This document shows positions 9,471 through 16,861 of a DNA stretch of 64,000 nt, piece after piece (the stretch's first letter is position 1; each line of letters starts with the position of its first letter). The stretch covers positions 8,571,551 to 8,635,550 of the forward strand of contig NZ_GG657754.1 in NCBI RefSeq assembly GCF_000158915.1. The letters are read 5' to 3'. The position numbers and the translations under genes were made by a program. The DNA comes from Streptomyces himastatinicus ATCC 53653. Lineage in GTDB: Bacteria; Actinomycetota; Actinomycetes; Streptomycetales; Streptomycetaceae. The notes beneath the pieces were generated by a model, which did not search any database, was not told the origin of the DNA, and worked only from the letters and a program-made list of their open reading frames with translations.

Positions 9471-9916
9471 GCGGCCCCCTCCCGGAGCCGGAAGCGGCCC
9501 GCGACCGAGGCGAACAGCTCCGCCTTCGCGTCGTAGTCGAAGGTTGCGGCCGAGGCGGTCACGGTGAAGCCGCGCCGCCCGCTCGTCCACGCCCACTGTT
9601 CCGCGGTGATGGCCCCGGCCTCGGGGAGAACATGGTGGAAGAGCCGCCGCGTACCGGAGCCCGCAGGCTGCTCGTCCAGCAGCAAGTAGTCCTGGAGGTG
9701 GTCCGTCAGCGTCTGGCCCACGATCCGCTGCCACTGGTGCCCGTCGGCGACGTCCTCGGCCGTGACGACGACGTTCGCACGGAACGCCGCGCCGTCGCCC
9801 GGCTCCACCGCGATCAGGGCGACCGGCGGCCCCGGTGACTCGACCTGCTCCCAGTGCGCCGGCAGCGCGATGCGGAACTCCCGCTCCTCGTAAGGGCGCA
9901 GTTCGGTACTGGTCAT
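9467..9916 (-). CDS. Small LpqN-like/T7SS-associated protein
   Basis: A 149-residue protein with a mixed alpha/beta pattern: FRIALPAHWEQVESPGPPVA near the N-terminus, AFRANVVVTAEDV, and a C-terminal ASVAGRFRLREG. The layout resembles the DUF1795/LpqN-like fold often coded beside WXG100 genes in actinobacteria. It has no signal peptide. Its ATG overlaps the preceding gene in ATGA and its stop overlaps the next start in GTGA, so it sits in a tightly coupled operon. A chaperone or accessory role in type VII secretion is plausible, not shown. Confidence 0.7.
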   Translation of the reverse strand: MTSTELRPYEEREFRIALPAHWEQVESPGPPVALIAVEPGDGAAFRANVVVTAEDVADGHQWQRIVGQTLTDHLQDYLLLDEQPAGSGTRRLFHHVLPEAGAITAEQWAWTSGRRGFTVTASAATFDYDAKAELFASVAGRFRLREGAA

Positions 9917-10839
9917 GTGAGCTGCCCCGCCTGCTCCTTGATGAACGCGGCCACCTGCGGTGCCCTGCCCCTGGCCACGTCGAATACGTGGGCGTCGCTC
10001 GCGGTCCGCACGACCAGCCGGCGGAAGGGCGACCGCATCCAGAACCCCCGGCGCCGGCGGCCGTCCGCGCCCGCCCGCGCGGGCACCACCTCGACCCCGG
10101 TGATCTCCCCCGCGGGAACCGTCACCACAGTCGTCTTCCCGCGCAGCGAGTCCTCGCGCTTGGTGGCGGCAAAGCCGAGGCCCTGCGGGTACCAGGCCAA
10201 CGTGCCCTCGACGGTTCCCTTGCGGGCCAACGCGTGATCCTGCTCGTCGGTGTCCGGATCACGCACCCACCCGCCCTTCCACTGCACCACGGGCTCGGCC
10301 ACATGCCCGAACTCCCGCCGGACCTCTTCCTGGCTGAGCACGGCGGGGGGCGGCGCGGCGTAGGACTCGGTCAAGGTCGCCAGAGCGTCCTGCGGCTGCC
10401 TTCCCTTGCGGTCTTTCTTGTGCTCGCCCTTGCGGAACCATCGGGGGCCCCACCATTTCGGGGGGTCCTTCACGCCGATGAAAATCAGCACGAGGCAGAA
10501 AACGCTGACCAGGCCGAAAGGGAGGGCGATCACCATGGGGAGTCCGAAGAACGCAGCCGCCCCCACTCCGAAAAACGGGAATGCGAAGGCAGGGATACCG
10601 ATGAGCGCGAGGGCGGGGCCGCGATTGATGGCTGCCCAGGCCCGAGCCGACGGTGTCCGGCCTGCCCAGCACCAGGCGAAATATGTGATCCCCACGCCAC
10701 CGGTGATGGTGAAGAGCAGTCCGCTGATGCCCCAGGATTTGCCGTACTCGGCTTCCAGATAACCACCGAGGAACATCAAAGCCATCACGACGACGGGTGA
10801 CCGGGGCGAGAAGACCGAGGGGGTTCGCTGTCGTGCCAT
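9913..10839 (-). CDS. Membrane protein of the T7SS-type cassette
   Basis: The start is taken at the ATG at 10839, which has GGAAAG about 10 nt upstream. A TTG at 10857 would overlap the upstream gene. The 308-residue product has four hydrophobic segments in the first 125 residues (including VVVMALMFLGGYL, LIGIPAFAFPFFGVGAAAFF and LVSVFCLVLIFIGV). A charged cytosolic domain follows, with a WYPQGLGFAATKREDS region resembling PH-like folds. It is translationally coupled to the next gene. Its function is unknown; a membrane partner for the secreted protein encoded upstream is the contextual guess. Confidence 0.75.
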   Translation of the reverse strand: MARQRTPSVFSPRSPVVVMALMFLGGYLEAEYGKSWGISGLLFTITGGVGITYFAWCWAGRTPSARAWAAINRGPALALIGIPAFAFPFFGVGAAAFFGLPMVIALPFGLVSVFCLVLIFIGVKDPPKWWGPRWFRKGEHKKDRKGRQPQDALATLTESYAAPPPAVLSQEEVRREFGHVAEPVVQWKGGWVRDPDTDEQDHALARKGTVEGTLAWYPQGLGFAATKREDSLRGKTTVVTVPAGEITGVEVVPARAGADGRRRRGFWMRSPFRRLVVRTASDAHVFDVARGRAPQVAAFIKEQAGQLT

Positions 10840-10846
10840 CGCGCTA

Positions 10847-11929
10847 TCACTTTCCAATCAAGCTGTTGAACCCGTCCGCGATCTTGCTGCCGACCCCGGA
10901 ACCGGCCGCGGCACCGACGAGGCCGCCGACCACCGCGCCCACCGGCGCGCCGACTCCGCCGAACGCGGCACCCACCGCGGCACCGCCCGCAGCTCCGGCT
11001 TCCGCGCCACCCCACGCGCCGAGGGTCGCCCCGGTGGCTTTGGCCCCGGTGCGGGCGACACGCTTCCCGGTCGACATGTTGGGGTCCTGGGAGTCCTGGC
11101 CCCACTGACTCAGCCCTGAAGTGACGGCAGTGAGCCCCAGGCTCGCCCGGCCGCCCCACTTGCCGACGGTCAGCCACTTGCTCCGGCTTGCGGCGGCATA
11201 GGACTTGGCCTCCCAGTTACTGCTCCACATACGCCGGAAGGTGTTCTTCCACAGTGGTTCGTTCTTCCACGGCAGAAAGCGTCCACTACCGTTCTGCCAC
11301 GGCAGATAGCCGGCTCTGGGGGCAAATTTGCCGTGCCTGTAGTAGCTCGCCCACGACACACTGGCACCGAGCCCAGTCGTCCCGAAACCACCCCACCCCA
11401 GGTACTGGCGCCCCTGCTCGGCCCAATTCGTGCCGGCGCCGTCGTTCGTCGCGTTGATCTTGTCCACCGCGGTCTGGCGCGCCTCGTCATGGGCGGCGGT
11501 CTTGATGCGTACGGCCGAGGCGATGCGGTCGTTCTCCTCGACCAGGTGCGGCTTGTTCCGCCAGCCTTCTCCCAGCGGCTTGGCCTGGGCGACGAGGCTC
11601 TCGGCGTCTCGCTTCAGCTGCTGGAGCGACTTCTTGACCGGCGCGCCGGCGTGGGCGTACTCCTGCAGAGCATCGGCGGCGGTCCGGGCGGCCTCGGCGA
11701 GCTTGCTCGCCTGCTGCTTCACGGGCACTGCCTTCTCGGCGAGGAACGCACCGTGCGGCGCACCGTAGTTCAGCGCAATGCCCTCGGCCCACGAAACATC
11801 GATTTCCCCGCCGCGGCGCTCCAGCCCGGAGGCGTTATAGCGAATTTTCTTGACCGCCGCCCCCAGATCATCGAAGTGGACGTCGTCCAGCGTCGGAATT
11901 TCCTCGGGATCGACCAGTGCATCCGTCAT
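10847..11929 (-). CDS. Putative type VII-secreted protein with glycine-zipper C-terminus
   Basis: The 360 residues begin with about 150 predominantly helical residues (ALQEYAHAGAPVKKSLQQLK, WRNKPHLVEENDRIAS), as in long WXG/LXG-type secretion leaders. A tryptophan-rich middle follows. The tail (residues 300-350) is an Ala/Gly zipper, GAEAGAAGGAAVGAAFGGVG, of the kind that inserts in membranes. The ATG follows the upstream TGA with no gap. It may be a membrane-active effector or a structural T7SS substrate. No nuclease or other toxin motif was seen, and no obvious dedicated immunity gene. Confidence 0.75.
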   Translation of the reverse strand: MTDALVDPEEIPTLDDVHFDDLGAAVKKIRYNASGLERRGGEIDVSWAEGIALNYGAPHGAFLAEKAVPVKQQASKLAEAARTAADALQEYAHAGAPVKKSLQQLKRDAESLVAQAKPLGEGWRNKPHLVEENDRIASAVRIKTAAHDEARQTAVDKINATNDGAGTNWAEQGRQYLGWGGFGTTGLGASVSWASYYRHGKFAPRAGYLPWQNGSGRFLPWKNEPLWKNTFRRMWSSNWEAKSYAAASRSKWLTVGKWGGRASLGLTAVTSGLSQWGQDSQDPNMSTGKRVARTGAKATGATLGAWGGAEAGAAGGAAVGAAFGGVGAPVGAVVGGLVGAAAGSGVGSKIADGFNSLIGK

Positions 11930-12271
11930 TCACCGACCACCCGGCCCGAGCCAGCCGGTTTCCGGGGAGTTCGTCCGGTCGATTCCCTGATGCGCGTTCC
12001 CCCGCATTTCGTGATCCCCGTCGTCGAATATGCCGGTCGCCTCGGCGGCGCCGTCCACCGTGCGCGTCACCCGGGACGACATGATGCCGGTCTTCTGCTG
12101 GACGTCTCCCGAGAGCCTGGTCAGGGCGCCGGCGACGGGAGCGTCGCTCGCCAGCCCCGCTTCGTCGAGGGCGTCGAGCAGCATCCGGACGTCCGTGTCG
12201 ATGTCGTCGCCCTGCCTGGTGGCCTTCCGGCCCGTCTCATGCATCCCGGTCGGCGAAATGTCGAATTTCAT
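11930..12271 (-). CDS. WXG100-like small protein (DUF6507-type)
   Basis: A 113-residue, mainly helical protein starting MKFDISPTGMHETGRKA, with a second helix around ALTRLSGDVQQKTGIMSSRV. The WDI/FDI-P-GV opening followed by an amphipathic helical hairpin matches the DUF6507 class of ESX-like partners. It is the first gene of the cassette and is joined to the long secreted protein by a TGA-ATG junction without spacing. In T7SS loci such short helical proteins dimerise with, or chaperone, the larger substrate. No WXG tripeptide is present, so the assignment is by layout. Confidence 0.75.
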   Translation of the reverse strand: MKFDISPTGMHETGRKATRQGDDIDTDVRMLLDALDEAGLASDAPVAGALTRLSGDVQQKTGIMSSRVTRTVDGAAEATGIFDDGDHEMRGNAHQGIDRTNSPETGWLGPGGR

Positions 12272-12567
12272 GACTCGCCCTCAGCGAATTCCGTTCGACG
12301 CACTCTCGAATAGCCGTGCGCCAACGATTCGCTCCCCCGGCATCCCGCGGCCGCCCTCGGCAGCGGCAGGGACCGGCCGGCAGAGCGCGGACAGCGTCTC
12401 GCTTCTCCGGTTGAATTCGAGGCTCACCCCGTTGTCCTCTCGCTCGGGTATACGGATGCGTCCACCCGCACCGACCCCAGTGAACCCGACCGCGCGGCGC
12501 CCGGACAACCCCGGCCCGAAGGGCGCGCCTGCTATTGCCGGGGATGTCGGACACCGCCGGATGAAGT

Positions 12568-12699
12568 GCCCTGCGGACCCTGGACTACCGTCTCCAGCGG
12601 GTGCGGCGGCTCACCGATGTCGATCCCGGGTCCGCCCGTGGCGTCCGCATCCTGAGCGCCGTGGCCGCCAGGGACTCCTCCGGCGCCTGGACGACATGA
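12568..12699 (+). pseudogene. PucR-type regulator, C-terminal fragment
   Basis: Forty-three codons read LRTLDYRLQRVRRLTDVDPG and run to a TGA at 12697. This matches the terminal helix-turn-helix (HTH_30) of PucR-family regulators, where a conserved TxxYRLxR motif precedes the recognition helix. Everything upstream is missing, and the preceding 290 bp (12272-12567) contain nothing I can support apart from the cassette promoter region. It is a leftover of a deletion. Confidence 0.55.
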
Positions 12700-12716
12700 G
12701 CCCGTTGCGCCGAGCC

Positions 12717-12981
12717 TCAGAGCTCGCAGTTGATCTCGACTTCGGCATCACGCCGGTCGATCCCGGGACCGCCGTTGGCGGCGTCGTAGCCGGGGCCGCC
12801 GACCAGGGTGTCGTTGCCGGAGTGTGAGGCGTTGTCGGGGCTGTCGCCGAAGAGGTAGTCGTTCCCGGTGCCGCCCGTGATGTTGTCGTTGCCGTTCTGG
12901 CCGCTCACGCCGAGCGGCGCCGGTGGCGGCCGCGGTGCAGGCCAGCAGCGCGGTGAGGCGTCTGATCCCGTGCCGGGGCAT
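12717..12981 (-). pseudogene. Secreted RTX-type calcium-binding repeat protein, broken
   Basis: An ATG at 12981 follows GAGGAGGAA and starts a signal-peptide-like segment (MPRHGIRRLTALLACTAAAT). The coding signal then moves to another frame near 12905-12925 and continues with nonapeptide-like repeats GNDNITGGTGNDYLFGD and GNDTLVGGPGYD, ending INCEL. The total length of 265 nt is not divisible by three, confirming a frameshift. Family members are usually longer, so repeats may also have been lost. Confidence 0.65.
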
Positions 12982-13199
12982 TCGGTGTTCCTCCTCGGAA
13001 AGGGTCGAGGAGCCTGAAGAAGGCGGCGTATGGGGACAACGGAGGCTCCCGCGGACTTCCAGCCGTAGCCCGAGCGGACCCTGTCCGTTCGGGCGCCTGC
13101 TGGCCGAAGCTGGACCGGGTCCCGGGTATGCGCGACAGGGCAGGCCGGGCCGCTGCAGACTGGTTCGCGTGAAGATGCCCTGAGTTGAGTGCAGTTGCT

Positions 13200-14197
13200 G
13201 CCATCGGCAGGATGCCGCCGAGGCGATCGTGTCGGCGTACGTCGAGGCGGGGTATCGCGTCCGGGTCGTCGATCGGCGAGGGCAAGGGGTGCAGCGGTCT
13301 GCGTTGGTGATGCCTTGGTGCGGTCGGTGGAAGTTGTAGAACTGCTCCAACTCGCGCAGCGTCCCCGCGTCCTTGAGGACGGCATCGAACAGGTCGGGGA
13401 ATTTCCCGTCTCTGTCCCGGATCATGAACCGTGCCCGGCAGCCGAGTCTTCGGGGTCCATGACGAGGTTCTTCGCCGCTTGCGCTATCCAGGAGGCGGTG
13501 GGATGCGTGGTGGCGCCCAGGACGCGGATCCGGCGACTGCGGTGTTGGATCACCACGAGCACGTGCATCGGCATCCCCGGCAGGGTGACTGTTTCCATGA
13601 AGTCGCAGGCCAGCAGGGCATCAGCCTGGCCGCGAAGGAAGGTGGCCCAGGTACTGGAGTTCCGCTCGGGTGCTGGGTCGATGCCAGCCTCCCTCAGGAT
13701 TTCCCAGACGGTGGACGCGCCCACTTTCACCCCCAGCACAAGCAGTTCGCCGTGTAGGCCTCTGTACCCCCAGCTCGGGTTCTCTTTCGCCAGGCGCAGT
13801 ACCAGGGTGCGGATGGAGCGCACGGTGCGTGGTCGTCCCGGGCGTTTGGGTCGGCAGGAAGAGGCGTGGCGGCGTTTGACGAGGTCGCGGTGCCAACGCA
13901 GCACCGTGTCGGGGCGGACGCGTAGCCGTAATCTTCGCAGGGCGTGGGGTGGCAGCCGGTGCAGCAGCGCCGCCAGGAACGCTCGATCGCTCAGTGTGAA
14001 CCGGATCTTGCCCTTGCCGAGTTGGCGTTCCAGCACGGTGATCTGGTGGCGCAGGGCGAGGATTTCCGCGTCCTTGTCCCGGTCGGTCATCGGCAGCAGG
14101 CGGAGCATCGCGAGAGCGCCAACTCGAGCGGCTGCGGTCAGATTTCGGGAAGCTCGATGCACCGGCTCCCACCAGGACGGATGAGGTTTCCCGCAAG
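13200..14197 (-). mobile_element. rve-type insertion sequence, copy B (dead)
   Basis: The transposase reads from about 14110 (MLRLLPMTDRDKDAEILALR) to about 13440, shifts frame by one lost base, then resumes at MIRDRDGKFPDLFDAV. After DAVLKDAG it jumps to TLRELEQFYN, deleting about 42 residues that include the catalytic Glu. The right end (about 14180-14197) is a mutated version of copy A's terminal repeat. The left end has lost its terminal repeat. Cut by deletion at both ends of the frame, it is inactive. Confidence 0.8.
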
Positions 14198-14555
14198 GGC
14201 AGGCATGGTGAAGACCCACCGCGGTTCCGGCGACGGCGCGCGTGACGGTGGCTCGGCAGCCTCCCCGCCAGAGTGCCGCAAGCGGCCGAAAAGAAGCAGG
14301 GAATCAAGGTCGCCTTGATCCGGCGGCCAAGCCCGTGGCGCCGGGAGCAGTCGGCAGGATGTGCAGGGCCCGCACAGCAGCGGGCCGCCGACGAGCCGCG
14401 AGTTGTGTTGGCGTTGCAGGTTTCGGGCTCACCGAGCTTCGGCAGTGGCCGTGGACGTCCTGGACCAGCGGCTCGGCCGCGCGGCTGCGGCACGTTAGCC
14501 ACACGGCAGCGAACGTTAGGTGCCGGTTAGTCAGTCATTACTGCCATCAGGCAAG
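14198..14555. other. Intergenic stretch without supported gene
   Basis: I see no frame with a ribosome site or recognisable domain on either strand. It probably contains the promoter of the small secreted protein genes that follow. Confidence 0.4.
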
Positions 14556-14708
14556 GTGGGAATTGAGTTCACCAGGTCAGCAGCCGTTCTGGCCAGTGCC
14601 GCGGCGGCCACCGCCATCGGCATGGGGTCGGCGCAGGCGGGTGCGGCTTCGGTGTCTGCTCAAAACGGATACATCCACTTTCCGACACGATGGAGATGCT
14701 GTGAGTAA
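14556..14708 (+). CDS. Short secreted-peptide-like frame overlapping the next gene
   Basis: From a GTG at 14556 the frame encodes 50 residues: a classical signal peptide (SAAVLASAAAATAIGMGSAQ-A) and then only about 20 residues (ASVSAQNGYIHFPTRWRCCE). Its TAA stop overlaps the GTG start of the next secreted protein by 8 nt. It could be a genuine small secreted peptide coupled to the next gene, or a remnant of a paralogue whose body was deleted. No good ribosome site precedes the GTG, hence low confidence. Confidence 0.35.
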   Translation: MGIEFTRSAAVLASAAAATAIGMGSAQAGAASVSAQNGYIHFPTRWRCCE

Positions 14709-15072
14709 CCACTTCGCTCGGCGTATCGCTTTCGGTGCGATGAGTCTGGCTGGTATTGCCAGCGCGGTCGCCGTGACCGCTCCAGCCGCCTCGGCCGCGC
14801 CGGCGGCCGACGGTAAGGTGCGTGTCTGCAACCACGCGAGTGGCTACCGTTCGTTCGTCGCCTTCACCACGAGGAAGCACACGACCGCGGTCGGTCCTGG
14901 CCACTGCTCTGCTTGGCGGCCTTCGATCAAGGTCGGCGAATTGGCGTATGTCCAGGGCCTAAAGAAGGGCGACGCTTTCCAGATGGGGTCGTACAAGGTG
15001 CCCACTGGTAGCTATCAGGTGGACACCCGCGGAACCCCCGGAACCGCGACGTTCCGCATCGTCCACAAGTAA
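14701..15072 (+). CDS. Small secreted protein of unknown function
   Basis: The start is GTG at 14701 with GGAG 5 nt upstream. The 123-residue product has a signal peptide (residues 1-35, cleavage near ASAAPAAD) and a mature domain of about 88 residues with two cysteines (VRVCNHASGYRSFVAF and GPGHCSAW) that could form a disulfide. The rest is short beta-type segments. Such single-domain exported proteins are common in Streptomyces, and I do not recognise a family name. A strong hairpin terminator follows at once, so it ends its transcript. Confidence 0.75.
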   Translation: MSNHFARRIAFGAMSLAGIASAVAVTAPAASAAPAADGKVRVCNHASGYRSFVAFTTRKHTTAVGPGHCSAWRPSIKVGELAYVQGLKKGDAFQMGSYKVPTGSYQVDTRGTPGTATFRIVHK

Positions 15073-15097
15073 TCCACTGCCCGACAGTCGGAACACC

Positions 15098-15125
15098 GTC
15101 CTGCCGGGTACGTACCCGGCAGGAC
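15098..15125 (+). terminator. Hairpin terminator after the small secreted protein
   Basis: A 28-bp perfect palindrome (14 bp each arm, 15098-15111 and 15112-15125) lies 26 bp after the stop and is followed by AGTTTC. It folds into a stem of about 12 bp with a tetraloop. Confidence 0.8.
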
Positions 15126-15182
15126 AGTTTCGGTCGTGGTGCCGTCTGCCAACAGGTCCTGCGCAGATTCGACCTGGAACAC

Positions 15183-15414
15183 TGCGCCTGCCGAAAAACC
15201 CGTCCGCCCTGGTGGGAGGTGCTGTGCGAGGGTGTAGGGCGTCTCGTTGGAAGGCGCTCGCCCCGTGCCGTCGCGCGGCTATCGAGGCGTTGCGGGATGA
15301 TGGTCGACCGTGCTGTCGCGACTGGGCTACCTGGCTGTGACCCACGCGTTCGCCGCGCTGCGGCTGCTACCGATGAGCGACCGCGGCAAGGACGCGGAGA
15401 TCTTTGCCCTGCGC
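15183..15414 (+). mobile_element. Fragment of the rve-type IS (5' part of transposase, + orientation)
   Basis: It begins with a TGCCGAAAA end like copy C and continues into an N-terminal transposase frame (MLSRLGYLAVTHAFAALRLL, then SDRGKDAEIFALR) that stops abruptly at the terminal repeat of another IS at 15415. Its orientation is opposite to the related fragment at 16446-16619, so the two flanks are not halves of one interrupted copy. Confidence 0.7.
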
Positions 15415-16445
15415 CTGAAGGGTGTCAATATTCCGATCAGGCCGCTGAGCTGGGCGTTTCCTGTGGACGGTAAGGCGGCCGGGGTGGCGTCGGGTGGTAC
15501 TCGTTGAGCAGTCCGCCGAGCACTTGGCGGCGCCTGACCGTGGCTGCGGACAGGAGGATGACGTTCGGGTCGTCGTCTGGGGCACGTAGGTCCAGGCCGC
15601 GGTGGGCTCGTCCGGCGTTGTAGTGCTCGGCGTACGTGGTGAGGACCGTACGCAGGAGTCGTTCGCCGGTGATGAGGAGTCGTCGGTGCATTCGGTGCGG
15701 GCTGTGCGTATCCAACGTTCCGCGTAGGCGTTGGACCGTGGGCTTTGTGGTGGAGTCGGGATGACGGCTGTGCCGTTGCCGGCGAAGACGGCGTTGAATG
15801 CGGCGGTGAACTTGCTGTCCCGGTCCCGGATGAGGAACCGGAAGCACCCAGCCCTGTCGCCGAGGTCCATGAGCAGGTTGCGGGCGAGTTGCGTGACCCA
15901 TGCACCGGTCGGGTGGGCGGTGACGCCCAGGACGCGCCGGATCGTCGCGGCGGCGACCCGATGGCCAAGCCTCGGAGTTCGCCTTGGATTCTGACGTATC
16001 CCCAGGTGGGGTTCTCTCTCGCCAGGCGCTGGATGAGCGCGACTGTCTCTTCCGGTAACGGTGGCCGACCGGATCTGACCGCCGTCTGCCGCCACTTCCA
16101 GCGCACGAGACGACGGTGCCCGATCAGCAGCGTGCCTGGGGTGACAGCCGATGGCGACGTAAGACGGGTGGCAGGTGCTTGGCGAGAGCGGTGAGCACGG
16201 CACGATCAGCCCATGAGAGCCGTGGCCGCTCGACCTGCCGACGCAGCACAGCGACCTCATGACGAAGGGCAAGGATCTCGGCGTTCTTCGCGGCGGTCGA
16301 GCGGCCCACCAGGAGGAGGCAGCTCAGTAGTCGGCAGAAGATCAGGTAGAGCAGTCGCAGATCCACGATCACTGATCATGCCCATACTCGGGCGATCGCA
16401 AAGCCCCAGGTCAACCACAGTAGGGCAATAAAAGACACCCTTCAG
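15415..16445 (-). mobile_element. Second rve-type insertion sequence with CTGAAGGGTGTC ends
   Basis: The ends CTGAAGGGTGTC (15415-15426) and its complement GACACCCTTCAG (16434-16445) are perfect 12-bp terminal inverted repeats. Between them lies a broken transposase. Flanks are fragments of the first rve-type IS in opposing orientations, indicating recombination between copies. No target duplication is evident. Confidence 0.75.
15437..16372 (-). pseudogene. rve transposase lacking its first catalytic aspartate
   Basis: The N-terminus (AKNAEILALRHEVAVLRRQV), the HTH part (LARENPTWGYVRIQGELRGL), and a core with FLIRDRDSKFTAAFNAVF and AERWIRTARTECTD occur in three frames, so at least two frameshifts exist. 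After ATIRRVLGV the sequence jumps directly to TAHPTGAWVTQ. In intact relatives about 70-80 residues lie between these, including the first catalytic Asp (DxFxxxTVxLRR). It therefore lacks one of the three DDE residues in addition to the frameshifts. Confidence 0.75.
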
Positions 16446-16619
16446 GAGCATCGCGAACGCGTTCGTCACACCCAGGTAAGCCAGTCGCAGTAGCACGATC
16501 GATCATCATGGCGCGCTGACGGAAGCTGAGCGAGAGCGCCAAATCGAGCGACTGCGGCCAGATTTCTGGAAGCTCGATGCACCGGCTCCCACCAGGACGG
16601 ATGAGGTTTCCCGGCAAGG
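16446..16619 (-). mobile_element. End fragment of the first rve-type IS
   Basis: This holds the first 16 codons of the transposase (MLLRLAYLGVTNAFAM) and the whole right-hand non-coding end, finishing in GATGAGGTTTCCCGGCAAGG, almost identical to copy A's end. It precedes the GH59 gene by about 240 bp. Confidence 0.7.
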
Positions 16620-16861
16620 GCAGCGATGTAGTCGATACCGATGTTGCCCAGAAGCCGGCAGCATCCTGCGACGGCCACCTCGGCTTCCAAGCGCCTTCCC
16701 GCCGGTGAGGGTGCCCCCAGGCGGCCTCAATTGCCGTGAGTGCACAGGGATTGACGTAGAAATCGCTTACTGCGTACGGTCCTTCCGGAATTGCGGACAC
16801 CTTTCGGTATTTCGAACGTCTGGCGTCGGTGCGCGCTACGAGAAGAAGGAGTCGGGGCGGG

